Below, one piece after another: positions 55,964 to 64,000 of a stretch of 64,000 nt of DNA. Positions within the stretch are counted from its first letter, which is position 1, and every line of letters starts with the position of its first letter. The position numbers were made by a program, and so were the translations under genes. Under the pieces are notes generated by a model. It worked only from the letters and a program-made list of their open reading frames with translations, was not told the DNA's origin and made no database searches. The stretch comes from Methylosinus sp. Ce-a6 (lineage in GTDB: Bacteria > Pseudomonadota > Alphaproteobacteria > Rhizobiales > Beijerinckiaceae): NCBI RefSeq assembly GCF_009811655.1, contig NZ_BGJX01000006.1:118426-182425 (forward strand). Reading direction: 5' to 3'.

Positions 55964-56197
55964 TCAGGCCGCCGGCTCAGCCGGGGGTCTGCGACGCCCT
56001 CGCTCGAACTCGCTCGACCCGCGCCGAAGCGCCTCGACGATCTCTATATAGGCCAGCTTCGCAAAACCGCCTGCGACGATGAGGGCGACGAGCGTATGGC
56101 CCAGAGCCCTGCGGAGGCGCTCATGGACGAATCGGCGCCCCCGATCCGACTCCGCCCTGAATCCGGCGCGTCGTCCCGCGCCATTCTCGCTGCACAT
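55964..56197 (-). CDS. Possible small membrane protein (77 codons)
   Basis: Open frame between the rplA terminator and the rplJ promoter. The middle (HTLVALIVAGGFAKLAYIEI) could span a membrane; both ends are Arg-rich. No ribosome site precedes the ATG and no family is recognised. Listed as a weak candidate only. Confidence 0.25.
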   Translation of the reverse strand: MCSENGAGRRAGFRAESDRGRRFVHERLRRALGHTLVALIVAGGFAKLAYIEIVEALRRGSSEFERGRRRPPAEPAA

Positions 56198-56321
56198 TCA
56201 AGCGACTTTCTGAAAAATCGACGAGTTGCCGGCGCTCCCGATTCGCGACAGATATATCGAGAAAGATTAACACGAAAAGCACAGTTGATTATTGATTGGA
56301 ATGATCGTCGAAACCCGGCGG

Positions 56322-56356
56322 AAAAAACGGGGCGCGAGAAGGGTTTCTCACGCCCC
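56322..56356 (-). terminator. Rho-independent terminator of the rplK-rplA transcript
   Basis: Minus strand: a 12-bp stem, GGGGCGTGAGAA with TTCTCGCGCCCC (one G-T pair), a 4-nt loop, then G and six Ts. It starts about 32 nt after the rplA stop. This is the clearest intrinsic terminator in the window. Confidence 0.9.
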
Positions 56357-56388
56357 GCGGTCGGTCAGCCGGCAGCCGCCGGCTCGAA

Positions 56389-57093
56389 TCAGGCCTGCGT
56401 CGCGCCGAGCGTCGCGACATCCACCTTCACGCCGGGCCCCTGGGTGGAGCTCAGCGCGACGCGCTGAATATAGGTGCCCTTGGCGCCAGCGGGCTTGGCC
56501 TTGGCCACCGCGTCCACGAAGGCGCGGATATTCTCGACGAGCTTGCCCTCCTCGAAGGAGGCCTTGCCCACCGTGCCTTGCACAATGCCGGCCTTCTCGA
56601 CGCGGAACTCGACGGCGCCGCCCTTGGAGGCCTTCACCGCCGCCGCGACATCCATCGTCACCGTGCCGACCTTGGGGTTCGGCATCAGGCCGCGCGGGCC
56701 GAGCACCTTGCCGAGACGGCCGACGAGCGGCATCAGCTCGGGCGTGGCGATGCAGCGATCGAATTCGATCGTGCCGCCCTGGACGATAGTGACGAGGTCC
56801 TCCGCGCCGACGATGTCGGCGCCGGCGGCCTTCGCCTCATCGGCCTTGGGGCCGCGGGCGAAAACCGCGACGCGCAGCGTGCGGCCGGTGCCGTTCGGCA
56901 GATTGACCACGCCGCGCACCATCTGATCGGCGTGCTTGGGGTCGACGCCGAGATTCATGGAGATCTCGACCGACTCGTCGAATTTGGCGGTGGCGTTGGC
57001 GCGAACCAGCTGGATCGCCTCGTCGACCGGATAGAGCTTGGTGCGCTCGACGCCCTGGCGGGCCTTGGCGATGCGTTTTCCGATATGGGCCAT
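56389..57093 (-). CDS. rplA: 50S ribosomal protein L1
   Basis: Binds 23S rRNA at the L1 stalk and controls tRNA release; in other bacteria it also represses rplKA. The 234 residues are standard: [22 protein letters not shown] at the N-terminus, [39 protein letters not shown], and [21 protein letters not shown] at the end. It starts 4 nt after the rplK stop and is followed by a strong terminator. Confidence 0.97.
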   Translation of the reverse strand: MAHIGKRIAKARQGVERTKLYPVDEAIQLVRANATAKFDESVEISMNLGVDPKHADQMVRGVVNLPNGTGRTLRVAVFARGPKADEAKAAGADIVGAEDLVTIVQGGTIEFDRCIATPELMPLVGRLGKVLGPRGLMPNPKVGTVTMDVAAAVKASKGGAVEFRVEKAGIVQGTVGKASFEEGKLVENIRAFVDAVAKAKPAGAKGTYIQRVALSSTQGPGVKVDVATLGATQA

Positions 57094-57097
57094 GGTC

Positions 57098-57526
57098 TCA
57101 CCCCACCACTTCGAGGCCGATGGAACGGGCGGACCCCTCGATCATCGACGCGGCGGAATCGACCGACGTCGTGTTGAGGTCGGCCATCTTCTTCTCGGCG
57201 ATCTCGCGGATCTGCGCGCGCGTGACCTTGCCGACGAAGCCGCGGCCCGTCGTCTTGGAGCCGGACTGAACGCCCGCCGCCTTCTTCAGAAAATAGGAGA
57301 CCGGCGGCTGCTTCAGCTCGAAGGTGAAGGAGCGGTCCTGATAGGCGGTGATGATGACGGGGATCGGCGTCCCCTTCTCCATCTGTCCCGTCTTGGCGTT
57401 GAACGCCTTGCAGAACTCCATGATGTTGAGGCCGCGCTGGCCGAGCGCGGGACCGATCGGCGGCGAGGGATTGGCCGCCCCTGCCGGCACTTGCAGCTTG
57501 ATGTAGCCGGCGATTTTCTTCGCCAT
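57098..57526 (-). CDS. rplK: 50S ribosomal protein L11
   Basis: Forms the GTPase-associated centre with 23S rRNA and is required for RelA-type sensing. The 142-residue product has [33 protein letters not shown], the flexible linker, and a C-terminal RNA-binding domain with [29 protein letters not shown] precedes the ATG. The 280-bp gap from nusG is mostly repeats. Confidence 0.97.
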   Translation of the reverse strand: MAKKIAGYIKLQVPAGAANPSPPIGPALGQRGLNIMEFCKAFNAKTGQMEKGTPIPVIITAYQDRSFTFELKQPPVSYFLKKAAGVQSGSKTTGRGFVGKVTRAQIREIAEKKMADLNTTSVDSAASMIEGSARSIGLEVVG

Positions 57527-57642
57527 GTCTCATCTCCAACGTTGAGCGGTATCGGAACGCTTCCGCGCCCCGAGCCGCCGGTTGCAGTTCGTGGTCCGAC
57601 GCGTGCTCCCCTGGCGACAAGGGCGCGTCCGCCACGCTCTCT

Positions 57643-57694
57643 CCTTCTCCCGCTTGCGGGAGAAGGTGTCGCGCGTATGCGCGACGGATGAGGG
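57643..57694. repeat. Palindromic repeat, family B (variant)
   Basis: TTCTCCCGCTTGCGGGAGAA, GGTGTCGCGCG, GCGCGACGGATGAGGGTT. The central GC hairpin differs from other copies (GTCGCGC/GCGCGAC). Confidence 0.8.
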
Positions 57695-57705
57695 TTCTCG
57701 AAACG

Positions 57706-57760
57706 CCCTCACCCGACCCGGCTTACGCCGGGCCACCCTCTCCCGCGAGCGGGAGAGGGG
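57706..57760. repeat. Palindromic repeat, family B
   Basis: CCCTCACCCGACCCGGC, GCCGGGCCACC, CTCTCCCGCGAGCGGGAGAG. It faces the previous copy and lies about 45 bp past the nusG stop. Confidence 0.8.
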
Positions 57761-57805
57761 ATTCACCTCATCGGACCGCGAGCTTTCAGGCTCGCCTGCG
57801 ATCCG

Positions 57806-58336
57806 TCAAACCTTCTCCACCTGCGCGAACTCGAGCTCGACCGGCGTCGGCCGGCCGAAGATGGACACGGCCACTTTGAGCCGCGAGCGGGAGTCGTCGA
57901 CCTCCTCCACCACGCCGTTGAAGGAGGCGAAGGGGCCGTCGGCGACGCGAACGGTCTCGCCGATCTCGAAGGAGATCGACGGCTTCGGGCGCTCGACGCC
58001 CTCGGCCACCTGGCCCTTGATGCGCATCGCCTCCGCCTCGCTGATCGGCATCGGCTTGTTATCGGCCCCGAGGAAGCCGGTCACTTTCGGCGTGTTCTTG
58101 ATGAGCGAGAACACCGGGTCGGTGAGCTCGCATTTCACCAACACATAGCCGGGAAAGAATTTGCGCTCGGAGCTCACCTTGCGGCCGCGGCGCACCTCGA
58201 CGACCTGCTCGGTCGGCACGAGAATCTCCTCGAATTGATCGGAGAGATTTCGCTGCGCGGCGCCCTCGCGAATCGAGTCGGCGACCTTCTTCTCGAAGTT
58301 CGAATAGGCGTGGACGATATACCAGCGCATGCTCAC
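57806..58336 (-). CDS. nusG: Transcription termination/antitermination protein NusG
   Basis: Binds RNA polymerase, links it to Rho and the ribosome. The product is about 176 residues: RWYIVHAYSNFEKKVADSI (NGN domain), RKFFPGYVLVKCEL, and a C-terminal KOW domain (IGETVRVADGPFASFNGVVE, VEVSIFGRPTPVELEF-like). The start is either GTG 58336 (GGAG 11 nt upstream, giving VSMRWY) or ATG 58330; I use the former. It follows secE by 62 nt on the same transcript. Confidence 0.95.
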   Translation of the reverse strand: MSMRWYIVHAYSNFEKKVADSIREGAAQRNLSDQFEEILVPTEQVVEVRRGRKVSSERKFFPGYVLVKCELTDPVFSLIKNTPKVTGFLGADNKPMPISEAEAMRIKGQVAEGVERPKPSISFEIGETVRVADGPFASFNGVVEEVDDSRSRLKVAVSIFGRPTPVELEFAQVEKV

Positions 58337-58398
58337 GGCGCGACAAGCTCCAAAATTCTCGCTCTCGACGATCGGCGCGCAGGCGCGTCCATAAGGCC

Positions 58399-58590
58399 TT
58401 ACTGGCCGATCCTCAGCAGCAGGCCGACGGCTAGTCGCAGTCCCTGATCGACGACGACGAAGAAAATGCTCGCCGCCAGCACCATGAGGACCACGAGGCC
58501 CGAGGTGATCAAGGTCTCGCGGCGCGTCGGCCAGGCGACCTTGCTCGCTTCCGAGCGCACTTCTTGCAGGAACTGAAACGGATTGGCCAT
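58399..58590 (-). CDS. secE: Preprotein translocase subunit SecE
   Basis: Essential small subunit of the SecYEG channel. The 63-residue, single-span form: cytoplasmic amphipathic FLQEVRSEASKVAWPTRRET with the conserved KVAWPT, then one transmembrane helix (LVVLMVLAASIFFVVVDQGL). It is the first gene of the nusG transcript, with a good promoter about 120 bp upstream. The tRNA-Trp gene often found just upstream in other genomes is absent. Confidence 0.96.
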   Translation of the reverse strand: MANPFQFLQEVRSEASKVAWPTRRETLITSGLVVLMVLAASIFFVVVDQGLRLAVGLLLRIGQ

Positions 58591-58707
58591 GCTTCACCGA
58601 GCCGAGATGTTTTCACCGAGCCGAGGATCGCGGACTGCGGATCAGTCGCGGCGCGCCCCAAAACAGTCGCGGCGCGGGGCCACAGGCCGCGCGCCACGTA
58701 TCGCCTG

Positions 58708-58736
58708 CTTATAATCGAGTCCGGCGGGGCCGCCAA
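58708..58736 (-). promoter_or_regulatory. Sigma70-type promoter for secE-nusG
   Basis: Minus strand: TTGGCG (58731-58736), exactly 17 nt, TATAAG (58708-58713). The -35 closely matches that of the rplJ promoter, supporting both as housekeeping promoters. Confidence 0.6.
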
Positions 58737-58840
58737 GCAAAAATTCGGCCTTCCTCCGACGGCGCGATTGGGCGATCGCCCTCACGCCCGAACAGGAGGC
58801 TCGGCTCATACGGTTTCCGTCGGAATGCTTCGCATTCCGC

Positions 58841-58917
58841 ATGGCCGGAGCGGAGCGACGAAGCAATCCTTCAGCCGCCCCACGGCGCTGGATTGCTTCG
58901 CTTCGCTCGCAATGACG
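58841..58917. repeat. Palindromic repeat, family A
   Basis: GGAGCGGAGCGACGAAGCAATCC-type left arm and GGATTGCTTCGCTTCGCTCG right arm with AATGACG end; the left outer end is eroded. It abuts a partial 107-bp element. It lies in the 410-bp gap between secE and the small gene at 59.0 kb, which holds no other gene I can support. Confidence 0.8.
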
Positions 58918-58920
58918 TCG

Positions 58921-58972
58921 AAACAAAAGCCGAGCGTCTTTCCACGTTCGATGAAACATGGAAAGACTCTAG
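58921..58972. repeat. Partial copy 3 of the 107-bp CTCTAG-bounded repeat
   Basis: Corresponds to the right half of 4479-4585, from AAACAAAAGCC to GGAAAGACTCTAG, with a less perfect stem and loop GAT. Confidence 0.75.
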
Positions 58973-59002
58973 CTAGATCGGGGGGGGGCGGCGCCGCGCC
59001 GG

Positions 59003-59227
59003 TCAGCGCGCGGCGGCCTCGCCGCCCGCATGTTTGGAAAACCAAGCCCGCGCCTCGTCGCGCGTGCGCTCCAGCTCGCGCAGCGCGCCGTCGAGCTTCG
59101 CCTCGTAATCGGCGAAGCTCTCGCTCGGGTCGAAGACATCCGCCGCCAGCGAATAGGGGGTCGCGATCTTGAGCTCGGCGCGAAGGCCGTCTTCGGTCTC
59201 CACCGCCGCAAAATAGAATTTCGCCAT
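59003..59227 (-). CDS. Small conserved-looking protein of unknown function (74 aa)
   Basis: A 74-residue soluble protein, starting MAKFYFAAVETEDGLRAELK and ending in an acidic-basic helix (LRELERTRDEARAWFSKHAG). GAGGAGC lies 8 nt before the ATG, and the stop of rsmA is 16 nt upstream, so it is probably the last gene of the pdxA-rsmA transcript. No family recognised and no catalytic motif. A nine-base G run lies about 15 bp past its stop. Confidence 0.65.
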   Translation of the reverse strand: MAKFYFAAVETEDGLRAELKIATPYSLAADVFDPSESFADYEAKLDGALRELERTRDEARAWFSKHAGGEAAAR

Positions 59228-59243
59228 TTCTGCCGCTCCTCGT

Positions 59244-60125
59244 TCAAAGCGCGCCGCGGATTCGAGATAGGACGGCCAGAGCCTGCGCCAATGCGACGAA
59301 TCCGCCGATGTCGATCTCCTCGGCCCGGCGCGTCTCCTCTATGCCCGCCCGCGCGAGCAGAGCGGCGACGTCCAGGCCGCGGATCGGCAGGGCCTTCAGG
59401 CTCTGGCGCAGCATTTTGCGCCTCTGGCCGAAGGCGGCTTTCGTCACCTGCGACAGGAGCTTCGCGTCGCAGGGGAGCGGCGACGGATCGGGGACGAGCT
59501 CCACCACGGAGGAGACCACCTTGGGCGGCGGCGTGAAAGCGGCCGGCGAGAGGTCGAAGAGAATCCGCGCGCGCGTCCGCCAGCCGCAGAGCACGGCGAG
59601 CCGGCCGTAATCGGCGCGCTGCGCCGGCGTCGCGACGATGCGCTCGGCGACCTCGCGCTGGAACATCAGCACATAGCGGTCGAAGACGGAGGGCCAGGGC
59701 TCGGCCTCGATCCAGCGCGCCAGCAGCTCCGTGGCGATATTGTAGGGGAGATTGGCGCAAATGCGCGCCGGCCCGCCGAGCCCATGCAGACGCGCGAGTT
59801 CGGCCGGATCGCACGCGAGCGCGTCGCCCTCCATTATGACGAGCCGACCCTGATAGCGCGCCTCGATCTCGCGCAACGCCGGAATGCAGCGGGCGTCACG
59901 CTCGACGGCGATGACGCGGGAGGCCCCCTCCGCGAGCAGCGCGCGGGTGAGGCCGCCGGGGCCGGGGCCGATCTCGACCACGGTCGCGCCCTCGAGCGGC
60001 CCGGCAGCGCGGGCGATGCGAGCGGTGAGATTGAGGTCGAAGAGGAAATTCTGACCCAGCGCCTTGCTGGCCATCAGCCCATGGCGCGCGACCACCTCGC
60101 GCAATGGCGGCAGATCGTCGATCAT
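59244..60125 (-). CDS. rsmA: 16S rRNA (adenine1518-N6/adenine1519-N6)-dimethyltransferase
   Basis: Dimethylates two adjacent adenines in the 3' hairpin of 16S rRNA; ribosome assembly checkpoint. The 293-residue product has [15 protein letters not shown], the SAM loop [14 protein letters not shown], the catalytic [11 protein letters not shown], and [14 protein letters not shown]. The ATG overlaps the pdxA stop in an ATGA arrangement, the usual coupling of these two genes. Longer open frames run into pdxA and are not coding. Confidence 0.97.
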   Translation of the reverse strand: MIDDLPPLREVVARHGLMASKALGQNFLFDLNLTARIARAAGPLEGATVVEIGPGPGGLTRALLAEGASRVIAVERDARCIPALREIEARYQGRLVIMEGDALACDPAELARLHGLGGPARICANLPYNIATELLARWIEAEPWPSVFDRYVLMFQREVAERIVATPAQRADYGRLAVLCGWRTRARILFDLSPAAFTPPPKVVSSVVELVPDPSPLPCDAKLLSQVTKAAFGQRRKMLRQSLKALPIRGLDVAALLARAGIEETRRAEEIDIGGFVALAQALAVLSRIRGAL

Positions 60126-61126
60126 CGCGCCGTCATGCGGTCGGCGAGGCGGATCGCCTCGATGAGGCTCGTCGCCTCGGCGACGCCCTTGCCGGCTATG
60201 TCGAAAGCCGTGCCGTGATCCGGCGACGTGCGCACGAAAGGCAGGCCCAGAGTGACATTGACGCCGCGATCGAAGGCGAGCGTCTTGATCGGGATCAGCG
60301 CCTGGTCGTGGGTCGGGCAAATGGCGACGTCATAGCGGGCGCGGGCGGCGGCGTGGAACATCGTATCGGCCGGATGCGGGCCGCTCGCGTCGATCCCTCG
60401 CGCGCGCAGCTCGGCGACGGCGGGGGCGATGATGTCGATCTCCTCGCGTCCCATGGCGCCGCTCTCGCCGGCGTGCGGATTGAGGCCGGCGAAGGCGAGG
60501 CGCGGCGAAGCGAGGCCGAAGCGGGCGGCAAGATCGGCGGCGACGATCACGCCCGTCTCGACGAGCAGCGCGCGGGTGACGAGGCGCGGAACTTCCGCGA
60601 GCGCGACATGGATCGTCGCCGGAACGACGGCGAGCTCTTCCGCATAGAGCATCATCACCGGACGGAAAGGCCTGCCGAAGCGCCGCTCGGCCAGCGCCGC
60701 GAGAAATTCCGTATGGCCCGGATGCGCGAAGCCCGTCGCATAGAGCACATTTTTGGCGATCGGATTGGTGACGACCGCCCGCGCCTCGCCGGCGACCACG
60801 AGCTCGACGGCGCGTTCGATCGAGCGGATCGTCGCCGCGGCGTCGGCGGGGTCGGGCGCGCCGGGAACGCCGCAAACCGACAGGCCGAGCGGGACGACCG
60901 GAAGCGCCGCATCGAAAACAGCCGCCGCCGCCTCCGGCCGGACCTCGCGCAGCGCGACCTCGAGCCCGAGCGCGGCGGCCGTGCGGGCGAGCTGCGCCGG
61001 GTCGGCGAGAACGAAGAAGGGCGGCAGCGCCCGCGCCTCGCGCGCGGCCCAGGCCTTCAGCGTGAGCTCGGGGCCGATGCCGGAGGGGTCGCCTTGGGTG
61101 AGCGCGAGGGGAGGAAGGGCGGTCAA
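60122..61126 (-). CDS. pdxA: 4-hydroxythreonine-4-phosphate dehydrogenase
   Basis: NAD-dependent oxidation and decarboxylation step of pyridoxal phosphate synthesis. The 334 residues have [15 protein letters not shown] at the N-terminus, [20 protein letters not shown] with a metal-ligand histidine, [30 protein letters not shown] and [15 protein letters not shown]. The start is uncertain: TTG 61126 gives the family N-terminus but has only a weak ribosome site, and no ATG fits. It is coupled to rsmA. PLP supply is relevant to SgaA, but there is no sign of co-regulation. Confidence 0.93.
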   Translation of the reverse strand: MTALPPLALTQGDPSGIGPELTLKAWAAREARALPPFFVLADPAQLARTAAALGLEVALREVRPEAAAAVFDAALPVVPLGLSVCGVPGAPDPADAAATIRSIERAVELVVAGEARAVVTNPIAKNVLYATGFAHPGHTEFLAALAERRFGRPFRPVMMLYAEELAVVPATIHVALAEVPRLVTRALLVETGVIVAADLAARFGLASPRLAFAGLNPHAGESGAMGREEIDIIAPAVAELRARGIDASGPHPADTMFHAAARARYDVAICPTHDQALIPIKTLAFDRGVNVTLGLPFVRTSPDHGTAFDIAGKGVAEATSLIEAIRLADRMTAR

Positions 61127-61160
61127 GTCGGGCTTTCGTTCTCTATCGGACGCGTGTCGT

Positions 61161-62138
61161 TTAGCACGACGGCGCTTTTTGTTCGCAGGTGAAAAAAGCG
61201 CGTCGATAGGCGGTCGGCGCGAGGCCGAGCTTGGCGGCGAAGCGCCGGCGCAGCGAGACGGCCGCGCCGAAGCCCGCCCGATAGGCGATCGAGTCGATCG
61301 AATCCTCCGTCGTTTCCAGCAGTCTCTGCGCTTCTTCGACGCGCCGGTCGAGCAGCCAGTCGCCAAAGCTCATCCCGGTCGTCTTGCGGAAACGGCGCGT
61401 GAAGGTCCGTCTCGTCAAACCCGCATCCTCGGCGACGCGATCGAGCGTATGGGCTTCGTTCAGCGTGGCGCGAACCTTGTCGAGCGCGCGCGCGAAACGA
61501 TCGGCTTCGGGCGTCTTCGCGACCGGACGCTCGATGAATTGCGCTTGGCCGCCCTGCCGGTGCGGCGAGAGCACGACACGCCGTGCGAGGCGCAGGGCGG
61601 CGTCCGCGCCGTAACGCGCGCGGACGATGTGCAGGCAGCAGTCGAGCCCGGCCGCGACGCCCGCGGAAGTGACGATATCGCTATTGTCGACATAGAGCAC
61701 CTCCGGCTCGACGACGACATCCGGATGGAGAGCGCGGAGCTTGTCGGCATAGGCCCAATGCGTCGTCGCGCGACGGCCCGCCAGCAGGCCGGCCCCCGCC
61801 AGCGCGAAGGCGCCGAGACAGAGGCCGACGAGCAAGGCGCCGCGCTCATGCGCCCGCCGCAGCGCCACGACCAGCGGAGGGGGCGGCGGCCGGTCCAGAT
61901 CGTCCCAGCTCGGAACAATCACGACGTCGGCGTCGTCGAGCCCGCCGAGCCCATGCGGCGCCGTCAGCGTCAACCCCGTTTCTGTTCGCATCTCACGCCC
62001 CTCCAGCGCGCAGATGCGGAAATCGAAATGCGGCAGGCCGAGCGCCCGGTGGTCCTCGCCGAAGACGAGACAGGGAACCGAAAGATGAAAGAGGCTGACG
62101 CCGTCATAGGCGACGACGGCGACGATCGGATCGGCCAT
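61161..62138 (-). CDS. GlxA-type transcriptional regulator (DJ-1/PfpI plus AraC domains)
   Basis: A 325-residue regulator. Residues about 1-185 form a class I glutamine-amidotransferase-like (DJ-1/PfpI) sensor domain, with VGLCLGAFALAGAGLLAGR around its elbow cysteine and ATTHWAYADKL. Residues about 220-318 are an AraC DNA-binding domain with two helix-turn-helix units (LDRVAEDAGLTRRTFTRRFR and SIDSIAYRAGFGAAVSLRRR). The ATG at 62138 has GGAGG close upstream. It is divergent from the isochorismatase-family gene, which with the following hydrolase is the likely target. The inducer is unknown. Confidence 0.9.
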   Translation of the reverse strand: MADPIVAVVAYDGVSLFHLSVPCLVFGEDHRALGLPHFDFRICALEGREMRTETGLTLTAPHGLGGLDDADVVIVPSWDDLDRPPPPPLVVALRRAHERGALLVGLCLGAFALAGAGLLAGRRATTHWAYADKLRALHPDVVVEPEVLYVDNSDIVTSAGVAAGLDCCLHIVRARYGADAALRLARRVVLSPHRQGGQAQFIERPVAKTPEADRFARALDKVRATLNEAHTLDRVAEDAGLTRRTFTRRFRKTTGMSFGDWLLDRRVEEAQRLLETTEDSIDSIAYRAGFGAAVSLRRRFAAKLGLAPTAYRRAFFTCEQKAPSC

Positions 62139-62282
62139 GCGTCCTCCATGCGTTTTCCGCGTCGAGTCGAATGTCCCGATTCGATCGAACAATGTCAATA
62201 AGGCCAATTTCGGCCATCGGCGCGCGGCCTATGCTTCGATCACGATGCGCTTCGCGCTCCGCGAGCGGCTTTTCGAAAGGAC

Positions 62283-62963
62283 ATGCGATTGTCTTCGATC
62301 GCTTCTGATGCGGCGGCTCGCCGCGCGCTTCTCGTCGTCGACGTCCAGAAGGATTACGACGGCGGCGGCCTCGCGATCCGGCATCCGCCGTTTCGCGACA
62401 GCCTGGCGAATATTCTCCGCGCGATGGACGCGGCGGCGAGCCGCGGGCTGCGGACCGTCGTGGTTCGGCATATCGCGCCGCCGGGCAGTCCCATCTTCGC
62501 CGCGGACGGCGAGGGCGGGGCGCTGCATCCCGATGTCGCTGTCCGGCCGCGCGATCATCTCGTCGAAAAGACGCTGGCGAGCGCCTTCGTGGGAACGGAC
62601 CTCGAGCAATGGCTTCGGGCCGAGGCGATCGATACGCTGACGATCGTGGGTTTCATGACGCATAATTGCGTGCTCTCGACGATCATCCAGGCCGTGCATT
62701 CCGGCTTTGCGGTCGAATTCCTGTCGGACGCCGCCGGTTCGATCCCTTACGCCAACAGCGCCGGCGACGCTTCGGCCGAGGAGGTTCACCGCGTCGTGAG
62801 CGTGGTGCTGCAATCCGGCTTCGCCGCCGTCCTCGCAACGCCCGAATGGATCGAGCGCCTCGCGACCGGCGCGCCGCCCGAGCGCGACAATATCCTCGTC
62901 TCCTACCGGCGCGCGCTGGCGCTGGAAACCCATCGGCTCTCGATTGGAGGGACGCCGCGATGA
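62283..62963 (+). CDS. Cysteine hydrolase, isochorismatase family
   Basis: A 226-residue hydrolase with the family triad D20 (VVDVQKDY), K96 (HLVEKTLASAF) and C129 (GFMTHNCVLSTI). Members cleave amides such as nicotinamide or ureas, or isochorismate; the substrate is not evident. The C-terminal stretch (TGAPPERDNILVSYRRALALE) is a small extension. It is divergent from the GlxA-type regulator and overlaps the next gene by 4 nt (ATGA), so the two hydrolases form an operon. Confidence 0.88.
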   Translation: MRLSSIASDAAARRALLVVDVQKDYDGGGLAIRHPPFRDSLANILRAMDAAASRGLRTVVVRHIAPPGSPIFAADGEGGALHPDVAVRPRDHLVEKTLASAFVGTDLEQWLRAEAIDTLTIVGFMTHNCVLSTIIQAVHSGFAVEFLSDAAGSIPYANSAGDASAEEVHRVVSVVLQSGFAAVLATPEWIERLATGAPPERDNILVSYRRALALETHRLSIGGTPR

Positions 62964-63880
62964 TTCGAGCGGACGAGACTTTCGGCGGCGATTTCCCATT
63001 CGAGGCCCACTTCACCGAGGCCGCCGGCTTTCGAATGCATTACGTCGACGAGGGGCCGCGCGACGGCGAGCTCATTCTCTGCCTTCACGGCGAGCCGACC
63101 TGGGGCTATCTCTTTCGGCGCCTCATCGCGACATTGGCGACGACGCGCCGTCTCGTCGCGCCCGACCATATGGGCTTCGGCAAGAGCGCGACGCCGCCCG
63201 AGCGCAGCTATTGGCTGCAGGACCACATCGACAATCTCGTGCGCTTCGTGGATGCGCTCGACCTGCGCGCCATCACGCTGGTGCTGCATGATTTCGGCGG
63301 CCCCGTCGGCATGGGGCTCGCCGCGAGGCGCCCCGACCGCATCCGCCGGCTGATCTCGATCAACGGTCCGACGCCCTTCGGCCAGGCGGATCTGCTCGAG
63401 CGGCTGGCCGCCAACTTCGCCCGATCGCCCTGGTTTCAATGGGTGGCGAAAGCCGAAGCGGATGGGAGTCTCGACAGCGTTCTGGGCCAGCTCGGCTTCA
63501 ATATTCTGAGCGTGCTGAAGCTGAACGGCTTCGAGAACGATGCGATCATCGACGACGCCTGGATCTCCGCCTATGCGGCGCATTTCGCGCGGCCGGAGGA
63601 TTGTCTCGGCGCCATCGGCTGGGCGAAGGGCGTCGCCATCGGCGCGCATCGTTTCGAGACGCCGGGCGCCGCCGCCCTGAGCGCGATCCGCCGCGCGCCG
63701 GCGATGGCGATCTGGGGAGAGGCGGACCGCACGCTGGGCGCCGAGCATTTCCTGCCGCTCTTCGCCGAGCTGTTTCCGGCGGCGCCGATTCATCGGCTGC
63801 CGGGCGTCGGACATTATTCGCTCGAGGATGCGCCGGATCGGATCGCGTCGCTGGTCGAGGAGTTTCTCCGACGGAGCTAG
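62960..63880 (+). CDS. Alpha/beta hydrolase, haloalkane dehalogenase-like
   Basis: A 306-residue hydrolase. The oxyanion-hole motif is LCLHGEPTWGYLFRRLI and the nucleophile is D111 in LVLHDFGGPVGMGL, an aspartate as in haloalkane dehalogenases and epoxide hydrolases rather than serine. The catalytic histidine is in GVGHYSLEDAPDRI, and GEADRTLG supplies the acid region. HGEPTW is most typical of DhlA/DhmA-type dehalogenases. The ATG overlaps the upstream stop, with GGAGG at normal spacing. Substrate unproven; the pairing with an isochorismatase-family enzyme is noteworthy. Confidence 0.88.
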   Translation: MIRADETFGGDFPFEAHFTEAAGFRMHYVDEGPRDGELILCLHGEPTWGYLFRRLIATLATTRRLVAPDHMGFGKSATPPERSYWLQDHIDNLVRFVDALDLRAITLVLHDFGGPVGMGLAARRPDRIRRLISINGPTPFGQADLLERLAANFARSPWFQWVAKAEADGSLDSVLGQLGFNILSVLKLNGFENDAIIDDAWISAYAAHFARPEDCLGAIGWAKGVAIGAHRFETPGAAALSAIRRAPAMAIWGEADRTLGAEHFLPLFAELFPAAPIHRLPGVGHYSLEDAPDRIASLVEEFLRRS

Positions 63881-63885
63881 CCGAA

Positions 63886-63930
63886 GACCCGAAGGCCCCC
63901 TCCCTCACCCTCCCCCGCTGCGCGCACGGC
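63886..63930. repeat. Partial family C repeat
   Basis: GGCCCCCTCCCTCACCCTCC and CCCGCTGCGCGC directly after the hydrolase stop, similar to the block at 4.61 kb. The remaining 70 bp to the window edge show no gene. Confidence 0.5.
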
Positions 63931-64000
63931 TGTCCGGGGAATGAGTCGATAGGTCGCGGGCGCATGCCCGGCTTTCCCGAGAGTTTCGGGGTACTTTCTG

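Noticed and set aside
58591..59002. tRNA-Trp gene upstream of secE
   Set aside because: Commonly found there in other genomes, but no cloverleaf, T-loop or CCA-type end could be read on either strand; the gap is promoter plus repeats.

Overview
The window is GC-rich chromosomal DNA from an alphaproteobacterial methylotroph. It is most likely a type II (serine-cycle) methanotroph of the Methylosinus/Methylocystis group. Three things point there: a near-complete serine-cycle cluster (ftfL, sgaA, hprA, mtdA, fchA, mtkA, mtkB, ppc, mclA, gck), an intracellular PHB depolymerase, and a two-subunit molybdenum storage protein. No methane monooxygenase or methanol dehydrogenase gene is present, so the genus is inference.

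Layout, left to right. 0-8 kb: a leuA fragment, acnA, a carotenoid-type FAD oxidoreductase, a compositionally foreign family-17 glycosyltransferase, and msrB. 8.6-22.7 kb: the serine-cycle block, all on the plus strand. It runs from formate-tetrahydrofolate ligase to malyl-CoA lyase and then, after a nest of palindromic repeats holding a DUF559 gene, to glycerate 2-kinase. 22.7-27.2 kb: a zinc block with a Zur-box-like palindrome lying on a -10 element, a 57-codon ORF, znuC-znuB-znuA, a frameshifted DUF3617 gene and a CobW-type GTPase with a 22-histidine tract. 27.3-34.5 kb: class II DAHP synthase, PHB depolymerase, cobD, a PEBP-family protein, cbiD and an MFS exporter. 34.5-37 kb: an unrecognised HExxH protein and mosA/mosB. 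37.5-41.6 kb: a cluster of exported proteins (small Pro-rich protein, DUF4424, PAAR spike protein, two DUF4384-like proteins). 42-45.5 kb: a stand-alone FMN glutamate-synthase-like protein and a SAM methyltransferase with a regulatory domain. 45.8-58.6 kb (minus strand): the transcription/translation block secE-nusG-rplK-rplA-rplJ-rplL-rpoB-rpoC. 59-63.9 kb: a small unknown gene, rsmA, pdxA, a GlxA-type regulator, an isochorismatase-family hydrolase and a haloalkane-dehalogenase-like hydrolase.

Functionally, the serine-cycle genes take formate through ftfL, fchA and mtdA to methylene-H4F. They then carry C2/C3 units from glyoxylate and serine to hydroxypyruvate, glycerate, PEP, oxaloacetate, malate and malyl-CoA, which is split to glyoxylate and acetyl-CoA. 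The upstream aconitase and the downstream PHB depolymerase belong to the same carbon economy.

Intergenic DNA is crowded with at least four families of palindromic repeats. Several touch gene ends: the ftfL stop codon and the 3' end of the DUF559 gene lie inside repeat copies, and a 34-bp inverted repeat separates hprA from mtdA. I saw no rRNA, tRNA, CRISPR array or transposase gene. Long antisense reading frames opposite acnA, rpoC and rpoB are codon-bias artefacts.
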